Below, piece by piece: positions 51,527 through 61,198 of a DNA stretch of 64,000 nt. The translations under genes and the position numbers were made by a program. The stretch is taken from NCBI GenBank assembly GCA_018266055.1, contig JAFDYT010000011.1, forward strand, positions 120,893 through 184,892, in the 5' to 3' direction. Each line of letters opens with the position of its first letter. Positions within the stretch are counted from its first letter, which is position 1. The notes beneath the pieces were generated by a model that had not been told where the DNA came from, did no database searches, and was given only the letters and a program-made list of their open reading frames with translations. The stretch comes from Bacteroidota bacterium (GTDB taxonomy: Bacteria; Bacteroidota; Bacteroidia; Cytophagales; Cyclobacteriaceae).

Positions 51527-52273
51527 GTGAACAATACTATTATTGTGCGTGAGGCTACGTCGGCCGATGCACACTTTGCGGAACTGATTACTACGGAAAT
51601 GGCCGAATCGGCTAAAGCCAGGGGCACCGGTATTGCCAAACGCTCTCCCGACTACATCAAAATGAAGATGGAAGAGGGAAAAGCGGTCATTTCGCTGACC
51701 GAATCGGGCGAATGGGTGGGCTTCTGCTACATTGAATCGTGGGAACACGAAAAATTTGTAGCCAACAGCGGACTTATCGTATCGCCTCCATTCCGCAAGA
51801 GCGGCGTTGCTACGCTTATCAAACGAAAGATCTTCGAGCTGTCGCGAAAGAAATATCCACACGCCAAAATCTTCGGGCTCACCACAGGTTTGGCGGTGAT
51901 GAAAATTAATTCGGAACTGGGCTACGAGCCCGTGACTTACTCAGAGTTGACTACCGACGAAGAGTTTTGGAAGGGCTGTCAAAGCTGCGTGAACTATGAG
52001 ATCCTGAAAAGTAAGGAGCGCAAAAACTGCATGTGTACCGCCATGCTTTATGATCCGGTGGAAGTGGCGCAAAAGCAGGCCGAGCGCAGCAAAACCGTGG
52101 TAACTCCGGAAGGAGAAATCGAACATCATAAAAAGAGAGAGTTTCAGGGTAATTTTAAATTATTCGAGCGGTGGACACGCTTTAAGCAATTCGTGTTGCT
52201 AAAAAGCTGGCGAAAGAAAGACGAAACGAACGAGCCCAAGAAGCCAGGCTTCCTGAGTTTTTTGTTTTGGTAA
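51527..52273 (+). CDS. GNAT acetyltransferase, probable glutamate N-acetyltransferase
   Basis: 248 residues from a GTG start. The N-terminal 150 residues are a GNAT domain with the acetyl-CoA motif SGLIVSPPFRKSGVATLIKRKIFELS (about 84-109) and MKINSELGYEPVTYSEL. The C-terminal 100 residues are specific to this family and include cysteines (CQSCVNYEIL, KNCMCTAML). It is the first gene of the arginine operon, and Bacteroidota lack a classic argA/argJ here, so it is the likely N-acetylglutamate synthase. The acyl group (acetyl versus succinyl) is not settled by sequence. Confidence 0.88.
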   Translation: MNNTIIVREATSADAHFAELITTEMAESAKARGTGIAKRSPDYIKMKMEEGKAVISLTESGEWVGFCYIESWEHEKFVANSGLIVSPPFRKSGVATLIKRKIFELSRKKYPHAKIFGLTTGLAVMKINSELGYEPVTYSELTTDEEFWKGCQSCVNYEILKSKERKNCMCTAMLYDPVEVAQKQAERSKTVVTPEGEIEHHKKREFQGNFKLFERWTRFKQFVLLKSWRKKDETNEPKKPGFLSFLFW

Positions 52274-52308
52274 CATATTCTGATTTCTAAACTCTCTATT
52301 ATAATAAA

Positions 52309-53526
52309 ATGAAAAAAGTAGTTCTTGCATTCAGCGGCGGTTTGGACACCTCGTATTGCGCTATCTATCTGTCAAAAGAGTTGGGCTATGAAGTGCACAC
52401 GCTTACCGTCAACACGGGAGGCTTTGACGCCAACGAAGTGAAAGACATTGAAAAGCGGGCGCTGAACCTCGGCGTAAAGTCGCACAAGACAGTGGACGAA
52501 ACCAAAAATTACTACGACAAAGTAATCCGCTTCCTGGTGTATGGCAACGTATTGAAAAACGCGACGTATCCGCTCAGCGTAAGTGCCGAGCGCATGTCGC
52601 AGGCACTGGCTGCAGCGCTGTATGCCAAAGAAATTGCCGCCGATGCCGTAGCTCACGGAAGCACAGGCGCCGGCAACGACCAGGTGCGCTTTGATATGGT
52701 GTTTCAGATTCTCGCGCCGGGACTCGAAATCATCACACCAATCCGTGACAAAAAACTGAGCCGCCAGGAAGAAGTCGATTACCTGAATAATCACGGCTTC
52801 TCTTTCAGCGCCGAAAAAGCAAAGTATTCGATCAACAAAGGAATCTGGGGAACATCGGTAGGAGGAAAAGAAACACTCAATTCATTGGGCATGCTGCCAG
52901 AAGAAGCGTGGCCTACTCAGGTGACCAAAAAAGAAAGTGAAGAAGTAACACTCGGTTTTGAAAAAGGAGAGTTGGTCCGAATTAACGACAGACGATTCGC
53001 GCACCCTACCGAGGCGATTCAATATCTTCAATCGATCGCCGGGCCTTATGGCATTGGCCGCGACATTCACGTAGGTGATACAATAATTGGTATAAAAGGA
53101 AGAGTTGGCTTTGAAGCGGCTGCGCCAATCTTAATTATTAAAGCGCATCACGCCCTGGAAAAACACGTGCTCACCAAATGGCAACTGAGCTGGAAAGATC
53201 AGCTTTCGCAATTTTATGGCAACTGGCTGCACGAAGGTCAATACCTTGATCCGGTGATGCGAAACATCGAAGCGTACCTTACCGACTCGCAGCAGCAGGT
53301 GACCGGTGATGTTTCCGTAACTCTCCTTCCCTATCGCTTTCAGATCAACGGCATTCTTTCTCCGTTCGATTTGATGTCATCTCGTTTTGGAAAATATGGT
53401 GAGATGAACCTGGGTTGGACCGGTGACGATGTGAAAGGATTCACCAAGATCTTTGGTAATCAGGTAGCGATCTATCATCAGGTAAAAGAGGAAGGCGAGA
53501 AACTGCAGGTGCTGAATGACGAGTAG
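52309..53526 (+). CDS. argG: Argininosuccinate synthase
   Basis: 405 residues. It joins citrulline and aspartate using ATP. The pyrophosphatase-type loop AFSGGLDTSYCAIYLSKEL (9-27) and HGSTGAGNDQVRFDM (about 123-137) are present, with GTSVGGKETLN. In the Bacteroidota route the carbamoyl product is deacylated before this step. It follows the acetyltransferase by 35 bases. Confidence 0.97.
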   Translation: MKKVVLAFSGGLDTSYCAIYLSKELGYEVHTLTVNTGGFDANEVKDIEKRALNLGVKSHKTVDETKNYYDKVIRFLVYGNVLKNATYPLSVSAERMSQALAAALYAKEIAADAVAHGSTGAGNDQVRFDMVFQILAPGLEIITPIRDKKLSRQEEVDYLNNHGFSFSAEKAKYSINKGIWGTSVGGKETLNSLGMLPEEAWPTQVTKKESEEVTLGFEKGELVRINDRRFAHPTEAIQYLQSIAGPYGIGRDIHVGDTIIGIKGRVGFEAAAPILIIKAHHALEKHVLTKWQLSWKDQLSQFYGNWLHEGQYLDPVMRNIEAYLTDSQQQVTGDVSVTLLPYRFQINGILSPFDLMSSRFGKYGEMNLGWTGDDVKGFTKIFGNQVAIYHQVKEEGEKLQVLNDE

Positions 53527-53602
53527 TAGTGAAAAGTGGAAAGCAGAAAGTCTTATGCCTAGCGTCTTACGTCTTGTGTCAAAAATCTAATGTCTGATTA
53601 AA

Positions 53603-54580
53603 GTGAAAGAGAAAATTAAAGTGGGGATAATCGGAGCCGCAGGATATACCGGCGGCGAAACCATACGGCTGCTGCTGCGTCATCCTCACGCCGAACTTGT
53701 ATTCGCGCAAAGCAGAAGCCAGGCCGGAAAGCCCATTGCCAACACACATACCGACCTGATTGGCGATACAGACCTTAAATTTTCAGAAGGCTTTAACTAC
53801 GAGGTGGATGTACTTTTTCTTTGCCTCAGCCATGGTGAAAGCAAAAAGTGGCTGGTCGAAAACAAGATCAATCCTTCTACCAGAATCATCGACCTTGGCA
53901 ACGACTTTCGCCTGGGCGACAAAGCCGGCGATCGTGAGTTTGTGTACGGACTTCCGGAGTTTCAACGCGAGCAAATCAAACACGCAAAAAACATTGCCAA
54001 TCCCGGTTGCTTTGCCACCGCCATACAGGTGGGACTGCTGCCACTCGCTCAGAAAAATTTGTTGAGCGAAGTGTACACCACGGGTATCACAGGATCAACC
54101 GGCGCAGGACAAAAGCTGCAAGACACTACGCACTTCACCTGGCGCACCAATAATATTTCGGCTTACAAAACACTCACGCATCAGCATCTCGGCGAGATCA
54201 AACGCACGCTGCAATCGGCTCAACCGGGGTATAACGAATCGATCAACTTTGTGCCGTGGCGTGGAGATTTCGCACGCGGAATTTATGTGTCGTCGGTGGT
54301 AAACTGCGCACTGACTCTGACCGAACTTTACGAACTATACAAATCGTATTATCAATCGCACCCCTTCACTCATGTTTCTGAATCGATGATCGACCTGAAG
54401 CTGGTGGTCAACACCAACAAGGCGCTGATTCATTTGGAGAAGGTTGACGACAAACTCGTGATCCACTCCGCCATCGACAATTTGCTCAAAGGCGCCAGCG
54501 GGCAAGCGATTCAAAACATGAACTTACTTTTTGGAATAGACGAAACGGCAGGGCTTCAGCTAAAATCAATCGGATACTAA
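53603..54580 (+). CDS. argC: N-acetyl-gamma-glutamyl-phosphate reductase
   Basis: 325 residues from a GTG start. It reduces N-acyl-glutamyl phosphate to the semialdehyde using NADPH. Seen: VGIIGAAGYTGGETIRLLLRHP (nucleotide fold), the active-site Cys in IANPGCFATAIQVGLLPL, and HQHLGEIKRTL. The spacer to argG (53527-53602) has repeated GTCTT words but no gene. Confidence 0.95.
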   Translation: MKEKIKVGIIGAAGYTGGETIRLLLRHPHAELVFAQSRSQAGKPIANTHTDLIGDTDLKFSEGFNYEVDVLFLCLSHGESKKWLVENKINPSTRIIDLGNDFRLGDKAGDREFVYGLPEFQREQIKHAKNIANPGCFATAIQVGLLPLAQKNLLSEVYTTGITGSTGAGQKLQDTTHFTWRTNNISAYKTLTHQHLGEIKRTLQSAQPGYNESINFVPWRGDFARGIYVSSVVNCALTLTELYELYKSYYQSHPFTHVSESMIDLKLVVNTNKALIHLEKVDDKLVIHSAIDNLLKGASGQAIQNMNLLFGIDETAGLQLKSIGY

Positions 54581-54581
54581 T

Positions 54582-55382
54582 ATGGCAAAGAAAATTGCAA
54601 TCATCGGTGGAGGAAATCTTGGAACGGCCATCGCACAAGGTCTTGTAAAATCTAAAATCGCGAAAGCCTCAGCGATCACCATCACCCGAAGAAATCTCGC
54701 GAAGCTTGATCATCTAAAGAGCGAAGGTTTTGTACTAAAAACGGATAACCTTGATGCGGTAAAAAAAGCCGAGCTGATTATTCTGTGTGTGCAACCCAAG
54801 CAACTTGCGCCACTACTCGCCGATATTTCGCCGCTACTTTCTTCAAACCATATTTTGGTTTCTACCATCACTGGAATCAGCACTGACGAAATTGCATCGC
54901 AAGTGCAAAAGAAAATTGCCGTGGTGCGCGCTATGCCTAACACCGCCATTGCCATTGGCCAGTCGATGACTTGTCTTTGCGCCAAAGATGCCTCTGAAAA
55001 GCAATTGGCCGAAGTGCAGGACCTCTTCAACGGATTGGGCAAAACATTGATTGTTGAAGAGCGCCTCATGAAAGCAGCCACGGTGTTGGCCGCGAGCGGC
55101 ATTGCCTTTTTCATGCGCTATGTGCGGGCCGCCACGCAAGGTGGAATACAGATGGGCTTCGACGCTGAAGAAGCACAACTGATTGCTGCGCAGACTGCCC
55201 GTGGTGCTGCTTCACTCCTGCTCTCGCGCGAGTCGCACCCGGAAATAGAAATCGACAAAGTGACTACGCCTGAAGGCTGCACCATCGCCGGCTTGAACGA
55301 GATGGAACATCAGGGATTGAGCTCCGCGCTGATCAAAGGGATAATCACTTCATTTGAAAAAATTAATAACATCAGGAAGTAA
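54582..55382 (+). CDS. proC: Pyrroline-5-carboxylate reductase
   Basis: 266 residues. Reduces pyrroline-5-carboxylate to proline. The nucleotide loop IAIIGGGNLGTAIAQGL, ITGISTDEI, VRAMPNTAIAIGQSMTC and the C-terminal TPEGCTIAGLNEMEHQGLSSALIKGI are family features. It begins two bases after argC. Its place inside the arginine operon is common in this phylum as I recall, and links proline with arginine synthesis. Confidence 0.96.
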   Translation: MAKKIAIIGGGNLGTAIAQGLVKSKIAKASAITITRRNLAKLDHLKSEGFVLKTDNLDAVKKAELIILCVQPKQLAPLLADISPLLSSNHILVSTITGISTDEIASQVQKKIAVVRAMPNTAIAIGQSMTCLCAKDASEKQLAEVQDLFNGLGKTLIVEERLMKAATVLAASGIAFFMRYVRAATQGGIQMGFDAEEAQLIAAQTARGAASLLLSRESHPEIEIDKVTTPEGCTIAGLNEMEHQGLSSALIKGIITSFEKINNIRK

Positions 55383-55463
55383 AGTTGACAACATTAGTTT
55401 CGATAATCACAACACTCCTCCTGATTTTGCATTACACATTACTTTCACTTTAACTTTTAGAAC

Positions 55464-56585
55464 TTGAAACTATTCGACGTTTATCCTCTCTTCCCCATTG
55501 AACCGGTAAAAGCCCAGGGCTCATGGCTTTGGGACAAGGAAGGAAAAAAATACCTGGACCTCTATGGTGGTCATGCTGTGATTTCCATTGGGCATAGCCA
55601 TCCGCACTATGTTGATGAACTAAAGAAGCAGCTTGATAAAATCGGGTTCTACTCCAACAGCGTGCAAAATTCTCTTCAGGAAAATCTATCTGAGAAACTA
55701 GGGAAGATTTCAGGGTACACCGACTATCAGCTTTTTCTTTGCAACTCCGGTGCTGAAGCCAACGAAAACGCGTTGAAGCTCGCCTCGTTTGTAACCGGTA
55801 GAAAAAAAATAATTGCGTTTAAAAAATCATTTCACGGAAGAACGTCGGGCGCGGTGGCTGCTACAGATAATCCCAAGATCGTAGCTCCGTTCAATGCAGG
55901 ACACAGCATTGAGTTCCTGCCGTTGAATGATGCCGAGGCTTCTTCTCAAGCTATCAGCAGCGATGTAGCCGCCGTAATCATCGAAGGAATCCAGGGTGTA
56001 GGCGGAATTCAATTGCCTGACTCAACCTTCCTTCAGCTCATTGCCAAGAAATGCAAAGAAGTTGGCGCGTTGCTGATTCTTGACGAAGTGCAGTCAGGAT
56101 ATGGCCGTACAGGAAAATTCTTTGCTCATCAATTCTCGGGAATAAAACCTGACCTGATCACCGTTGCCAAAGGAATGGGTAACGGCTTTCCGGTAGGTGG
56201 TGTTTTGATCGCACCGGAAATAAAACCATGGAGCGGTATGCTGGGCACTACCTTCGGAGGCAACTACCTTGCCTGTGTGGCGTCGCTGGCGGTGCTTGAA
56301 GTTATTGAAAAGGAAAAACTCATGGCTAACGCCGAAGCTCTGGGAAATTACTGGATGGAGAAATTACGCGAGTTTAAGGCCATCACGCAAGTTCGTGGCA
56401 AAGGGCTGATGATCGGCTTCGATCTGCCGGAAGAGTTTGTCGGCTTAAGGAAAAATCTGCTTACCACGCACCGCATTTTTACCGGCGAGGCTAAACCAAA
56501 TACGGTCCGCTTGCTGCCGTCGCTGGCTCTGAAAAAAGAAGAAGCCGACTTACTGTTGAACGCCTTAACCACCGAACTGAACTAA
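55464..56585 (+). CDS. argD: Acetylornithine/N-acyl-ornithine aminotransferase
   Basis: 373 residues from a TTG start, chosen because the family begins MKLFDVYPLFPIEPVKAQG here and no ATG is near. PLP-dependent class III transaminase; LFLCNSGAEANENALKLA, IIEGIQGVGGIQ, LILDEVQSGYGRTG and the PLP Lys in TVAKGMGNGFPVGG are visible. It transfers an amino group to N-acyl-glutamate semialdehyde. Confidence 0.95.
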   Translation: MKLFDVYPLFPIEPVKAQGSWLWDKEGKKYLDLYGGHAVISIGHSHPHYVDELKKQLDKIGFYSNSVQNSLQENLSEKLGKISGYTDYQLFLCNSGAEANENALKLASFVTGRKKIIAFKKSFHGRTSGAVAATDNPKIVAPFNAGHSIEFLPLNDAEASSQAISSDVAAVIIEGIQGVGGIQLPDSTFLQLIAKKCKEVGALLILDEVQSGYGRTGKFFAHQFSGIKPDLITVAKGMGNGFPVGGVLIAPEIKPWSGMLGTTFGGNYLACVASLAVLEVIEKEKLMANAEALGNYWMEKLREFKAITQVRGKGLMIGFDLPEEFVGLRKNLLTTHRIFTGEAKPNTVRLLPSLALKKEEADLLLNALTTELN

Positions 56586-56590
56586 CGATC

Positions 56591-57550
56591 ATGAAGAAAT
56601 TTCTGTCCGTAGACGATGTGCCTGACATCACCGCACTCATCACCAAAGCCCTTGCCTACAAAGTAAATCCCCTGGCCGACAAAACGCTTGGTGCTGGCAA
56701 AAGCATGGGGCTTTTGTTTTTAAATCCCAGCATGCGCACACGCCTGAGCACTCAAATTGCCGCTCAGAATCTTGGCATGGAACCAATCGTGTTTAACGTT
56801 GGCCAGGATGGGTGGACGCTTGAGTTTGAAGAAGAGGCCATCATGAGTGGCAACACCGTGGAGCACGTAAAAGAAGCCGCTCCGATCCTCGGAAAATATT
56901 TTGACGTGTTGGGAATCCGAACTTTTCCTTCCCTGAAAAATAAAGAAGACGATTATTCGGAATTGTATATCAACCAGTTTGTAAAATACTGCGGCATCCC
57001 CGTAGTAAGTTTGGAGAGCGCCACATTGCATCCATTACAAAGCCTGACTGATTTAATCACGATCACAGAGCTATTCAAAGAAAACAGGAGGCCAAAAATT
57101 GTGCTGACGTGGGCACCGCACGTAAAGGCGCTGCCGCAATGTGTAGCTAATAGCTTTGCGCAATGGGTAAACGCCTGGGGAAAAGCCGACTTTGTAATTG
57201 CCCATCCGGAAGACTACGAACTCGATAGAAAATTTACGCAAGGAGCACGTATCACACACCATCAGGAAGAAGCGCTAAAAGACGCTGACTTCGTGTACGT
57301 AAAAAACTGGAGCACCTACACCGACTATGGAAGAATCTATTGCAATGACCCCGAATGGATGCTCACCAACGAAAAATTAGAAAGCACGCACAATGCAAAG
57401 GTCATGCACTGTTTGCCCGTGAGAAGAAATGTAGAGCTAAGCGACGAAGTGCTAGACGGCAGTAACAGTCTTGTAATCCATCAGGCGGCCAACCGCGTGT
57501 GGGCAGCCCAGGTCGTGTTGAGTGAAATTTTGAGAGGCATTAAAAAGTAA
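56591..57550 (+). CDS. argF': N-acyl-ornithine carbamoyltransferase
   Basis: 319 residues. Carbamoylates N-acyl-ornithine rather than ornithine. The carbamoyl phosphate loop SMRTR (47-51), LHPLQSLTDLITI, and HCLPVRRNVELSDEV are present. In Bacteroides fragilis the specificity residue for succinyl substrates is Pro90; here the aligned residue, from remembered sequence, is Val90 (GNTVEH), neither the succinyl-type Pro nor the acetyl-type Glu of Xanthomonas. So acetyl versus succinyl preference is open. Confidence 0.95.
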   Translation: MKKFLSVDDVPDITALITKALAYKVNPLADKTLGAGKSMGLLFLNPSMRTRLSTQIAAQNLGMEPIVFNVGQDGWTLEFEEEAIMSGNTVEHVKEAAPILGKYFDVLGIRTFPSLKNKEDDYSELYINQFVKYCGIPVVSLESATLHPLQSLTDLITITELFKENRRPKIVLTWAPHVKALPQCVANSFAQWVNAWGKADFVIAHPEDYELDRKFTQGARITHHQEEALKDADFVYVKNWSTYTDYGRIYCNDPEWMLTNEKLESTHNAKVMHCLPVRRNVELSDEVLDGSNSLVIHQAANRVWAAQVVLSEILRGIKK

Positions 57551-57568
57551 AACCCGTCGTCATCTGTT

Positions 57569-58357
57569 ATGAACAAACTTTACATCATAAAAATCGGAGG
57601 TAACGTACTTGACGACGAAAAAGCGCTCGCCTCTTTTCTTACCGATTTTGCATCCATACAGGCGCCTAAAATTCTCATTCACGGTGGCGGAAAAATCGCT
57701 ACGAAAATCGGAGATCAGTTGGGTATCAAATCCAATTATGTAGATGGCCGGAGAATCACGGATGCGGCGACGCGCGATGTAGTGACGATGGTGTACGGCG
57801 GCCTCATCAACAAGCAGATCACTGCGCGCCTACAGGCCTTGCACTGCAACGCCATGGGCATGACTGGCGCCGATGGGAATTTGCTTAAAGCCACGAAACG
57901 TCCCGTCGGAAAAATTGATTATGGTTTTGTGGGCGACATCACAGCCGAAAATGTCAACTCTACTTTGCTCTATTTTTTATTGAAGCAAAATGTCGTTCCC
58001 GTATTCGCACCACTCACTCATGCCGCCGGGGAAATCCTGAACACCAATGCCGACACGATTGCGTCTGTTCTGGCGGTAGCGCTGAGCAAACACTTCGACA
58101 TCCGACTCATTTTCTGTTTTGAAAAAGCTGGCGTATTGAAAGATGTGAACGATGCCGACTCGGTGATTCGCAACCTGAACACCGAACTATATCAGAAGCT
58201 TTTGAAGGAAGGCTCCTTTCACGACGGGATATTGCCTAAATTGGAGAACGCTTTCAACGCCATTCGCTCAGGCGTAAAGGAAGTATTGATCGGCGAGCAC
58301 TCGCATCTGGTGGCCAATACCGGCTACGAAACAAAAGGAACACTGATAACGGCATAG
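57569..58357 (+). CDS. argB: Acetylglutamate kinase
   Basis: 262 residues. Amino-acid kinase fold: IKIGGNVLDDEK, LIHGGGKIATKIGDQLGI, VDGRRITDAATRDVVTMVYGGLINKQI, and NTNADTIASVLAVALSKHF. It phosphorylates the gamma carboxylate of N-acyl-glutamate. The gene starts 18 bases after the carbamoyltransferase stop, and the last residues lie two bases from argE. No N-terminal arginine-binding helix of the feedback-inhibited hexameric type is obvious, which would be consistent with control elsewhere, but this is tentative. Confidence 0.95.
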   Translation: MNKLYIIKIGGNVLDDEKALASFLTDFASIQAPKILIHGGGKIATKIGDQLGIKSNYVDGRRITDAATRDVVTMVYGGLINKQITARLQALHCNAMGMTGADGNLLKATKRPVGKIDYGFVGDITAENVNSTLLYFLLKQNVVPVFAPLTHAAGEILNTNADTIASVLAVALSKHFDIRLIFCFEKAGVLKDVNDADSVIRNLNTELYQKLLKEGSFHDGILPKLENAFNAIRSGVKEVLIGEHSHLVANTGYETKGTLITA

Positions 58358-58359
58358 AA

Positions 58360-59442
58360 ATGAAAGAGCATCTCACACCGTTGGCTATCGAATTATTGCA
58401 GCAGTTGATCAGCATTCCTTCGTTCAGCAAAGAAGAGAATAAAACAGCATCGCTAATCGAAAGTTTTTTCAAGCATTACGAAATCGAAACGTCGCGCAAA
58501 GGAAACAACGTGTGGTCGAAAAATAAATTCTTTGATCCCTCTAAGCCTACGCTCCTTTTAAACTCTCATCACGACACAGTTAAGCCAAATCCGGGCTATA
58601 CACGAGACCCTTTCTCCGCCGATATCGAAGACGGAAAACTATTCGGCCTCGGCAGCAACGATGCCGGTGGCGCACTGGTGTCGCTCATCATGACCTATTT
58701 TTATTTCTATGGCGAGCAAAATTTGAAATACAATCTCGTATTGCTCGCATCAGCAGAAGAAGAAATTTCAGGAACCGGCGGTGTGGAGTTGGTGTGGGAT
58801 GAACTTCCTAAAATAGATTGTGCTATTGTGGGTGAACCCACGTTGCTTGATATGGCCATTGCTGAAAAGGGACTGATGGTGCTGGATTGCGTTGCTAAAG
58901 GAAAGGCTGGCCATGCGGCGAGAGAAGAAGGTGTAAATGCCATCTATGAAGCCCTCTCAGATATCGAGTGGTTTCGAAATTATCAGTTTCCAAAAATATC
59001 GCCAACACTGGGAAAAGTGAAAATGAGTGTCACCGTCATCCACGCCGGGCAGGCACACAATCAGGTGCCACCAGAGTGTAAATTCACCGTCGATTGCCGG
59101 GCTACAGATGCCTACTCGCTGGAGGAAATCCTGGAAACAGTACAACAAAACGTGAAGTGCGAAGTAACGCCAAGATCATTGCGCCTGCGGCCTTCGGGTG
59201 TTGATGAGAACCATCCGCTCGCGCTGTCGGGCAAAAAACTTGGACTGCAGTTTTACGGCTCGCCTACTACCTCCGATCAGGCGTTGATTCCTGTGCCGTC
59301 TGTAAAAATCGGGCCAGGAGATTCTGCGCGGTCGCACAGTGCCAACGAATTTATTTATGTACAAGAAATCGAGAATGGCATCGAAACGTATATCGCATTA
59401 ATCGAAAACCTCAACCTGCATGAAACTCTGGCAAAAGGATAA
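58360..59442 (+). CDS. argE: N-acyl-citrulline/ornithine deacylase, M20 family
   Basis: 360 residues. M20 metallohydrolase: LLLNSHHDTVKPNPGYTRDPF (metal His and Asp), GLGSNDAGGALVS, LASAEEEISGTGG (the catalytic Glu pair), and a dimerisation domain with MSVTVIHAGQAHNQVPPECK. Because the carbamoyltransferase acts on the acyl form, the likely substrate is N-acyl-citrulline. The 3' end overlaps argH by 23 bases. Confidence 0.93.
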   Translation: MKEHLTPLAIELLQQLISIPSFSKEENKTASLIESFFKHYEIETSRKGNNVWSKNKFFDPSKPTLLLNSHHDTVKPNPGYTRDPFSADIEDGKLFGLGSNDAGGALVSLIMTYFYFYGEQNLKYNLVLLASAEEEISGTGGVELVWDELPKIDCAIVGEPTLLDMAIAEKGLMVLDCVAKGKAGHAAREEGVNAIYEALSDIEWFRNYQFPKISPTLGKVKMSVTVIHAGQAHNQVPPECKFTVDCRATDAYSLEEILETVQQNVKCEVTPRSLRLRPSGVDENHPLALSGKKLGLQFYGSPTTSDQALIPVPSVKIGPGDSARSHSANEFIYVQEIENGIETYIALIENLNLHETLAKG

Positions 59443-60754
59443 AGACTCGCTCAAAGAAGTAAGTCAGTTTACGGTGGGCAAAGACGGCGAGATGGATTTG
59501 TTTCTGTCGCGCTTCGATGTGCTGGGGTCATTGGCGCACATCACCATGCTGGAGTCGGTTGGTTTGCTTACGAAAGAAGAACTCATTACACTTTCTAAAG
59601 AATTAAAATCAATTTATCAGGAAATTGAAAATGGAAAGTTCGTGATTGAAGAAGGTGTTGAAGATATTCATTCGCAAGTAGAGGTTCTTCTTACCCGTAG
59701 AATCGGAGAAGCTGGAAAGAAAATACATAGTGGCAGAAGTCGCAACGACCAAGTACTGGTAGACATTAAGCTTTTTCTTCGCCACGAAATTCAACGTTCG
59801 GTTGAGCAAATAAAAAATCTTTTTGATATCCTCCTCGCCAAAAGTGAAGAGCATAAGCATCGGCTTTTGCCAGGTTATACCCACTTGCAGTTGGCCATGC
59901 CTTCGTCATTCGGACTTTGGTTTGGTGCATACGCCGAAAGCCTTGCCGACGATCTGATCACTCTTCATGGCGCGTATCAGATTGCGAATAAAAATCCGTT
60001 GGGTTCAGCTGCCGGATACGGGTCGTCGTTCCCGTTAAACCGCACGATGACTACCAAACTCCTTGGCTTCGACGACTTGAACTACAACGTAGTGTATGCG
60101 CAAATGGGCCGCGGCAAGTCTGAGCGCATCGTAGCGCAGGCCCTGGCTAACGTTGCCGCCACGCTGGCAAAACTAGCCATGGACGCATGCCTATTCCTTA
60201 ATCAGAATTTCGGATTAATTTCCTTTCCAGATGAACTTACTACGGGCAGCAGCATCATGCCACACAAAAAAAACCCTGATGTATTTGAATTGATTCGCGG
60301 AAAATGCAATGCACTTCAATCTCTTCCGAACGAAATTGCCATGCTCACTACCAATCTTCCGTCGGGATATCATCGCGAATTTCAACTTCTAAAAGAAAAA
60401 GTGTTTCCTGCTTTTCAGACGCTGAACGATTGCCTGAGTATGACCGGCCTGATGCTCTCCAACATGATAGTGAAAGACAATATTCTTGAAGACGAGAAGT
60501 ACAAGTTCCTGTTTAGTGTGGAAGAGGTAAACAAGCTGGTGCTGACTGGCGTGCCGTTCCGTGACGCGTACAAAAAAATCGGGAAAGAAATTGAAGAAGG
60601 TAAATTCACCTATTCAACCAAAATAAATCATACCCATGAGGGAAGTATTGGCAATCTTTGCAACGATAAGATCAAAGCCAACTTTGAATCGACGCTAAGT
60701 TCATTTCATTTTGAAAAACCGGAGGCGGCAATTCGCCAATTGTTAGCTCTCTAA
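59420..60754 (+). CDS. argH: Argininosuccinate lyase
   Basis: 444 residues. Last step, forming arginine and fumarate. The fumarase/aspartase signature GSSIMPHKKNPDVFELIRG is present (about 274-292), with VEDIHSQVEVLLTRRIGEAGKKIHSGRSRNDQVLVD near the N-terminus. It begins 23 bases inside argE and its 3' end overlaps the convergent DUF2721 gene by 12 bases. Confidence 0.96.
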   Translation: MKLWQKDKDSLKEVSQFTVGKDGEMDLFLSRFDVLGSLAHITMLESVGLLTKEELITLSKELKSIYQEIENGKFVIEEGVEDIHSQVEVLLTRRIGEAGKKIHSGRSRNDQVLVDIKLFLRHEIQRSVEQIKNLFDILLAKSEEHKHRLLPGYTHLQLAMPSSFGLWFGAYAESLADDLITLHGAYQIANKNPLGSAAGYGSSFPLNRTMTTKLLGFDDLNYNVVYAQMGRGKSERIVAQALANVAATLAKLAMDACLFLNQNFGLISFPDELTTGSSIMPHKKNPDVFELIRGKCNALQSLPNEIAMLTTNLPSGYHREFQLLKEKVFPAFQTLNDCLSMTGLMLSNMIVKDNILEDEKYKFLFSVEEVNKLVLTGVPFRDAYKKIGKEIEEGKFTYSTKINHTHEGSIGNLCNDKIKANFESTLSSFHFEKPEAAIRQLLAL

Positions 60755-61147
60755 TTTTTCCATGTCTTTCAGCTCAATCTCCAGCGCTTTGGTGCTGATG
60801 GTAATTTCATTGAGTGAGAGTGCCAGCGAAACCAAAAGAAAGCCCAGGCTAAGGCCGAAGGTAGAAAACGCCAGCACATCGTAACCGAAATAGAGGAAGA
60901 GCATGCAAAGCACGCAAAGGAAAAAGCTAATAATTCCGGCGGCCTGCATTTGCTTTACCAGAACCAGCCTGCGCTTCAGGTTTTTGATTTGTGCGTGAAC
61001 AACCTCACGCTCTTCGGGTACCTGCTTGTACTTCGTATGAAGGTTTCTGATCAACGTGGCCAAGGCCAGAAAGCGATTGGTGTACGCCAGCATCAGCAGC
61101 GTAATGGCGGGAAATAACAGCGCCGGAGTATTGATTGCAAATGACAT
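60743..61147 (-). CDS. DUF2721 membrane protein
   Basis: 134 residues from the ATG at 61147. The DUF2721 plan is visible: an N-terminal membrane helix (FAINTPALLFPAITLLMLAYTNRFLALATLIRNL), a charged helix, and two more hydrophobic helices near the C-terminus. The function is unknown. The frame is open 21 codons further upstream, but the family start fits better here. Confidence 0.83.
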   Translation of the reverse strand: MSFAINTPALLFPAITLLMLAYTNRFLALATLIRNLHTKYKQVPEEREVVHAQIKNLKRRLVLVKQMQAAGIISFFLCVLCMLFLYFGYDVLAFSTFGLSLGFLLVSLALSLNEITISTKALEIELKDMEKLES

Positions 61148-61198
61148 AACTACTCGTGAAAGATGTACCTTTGAACAGCAAAAATACTCGATCTGTTC

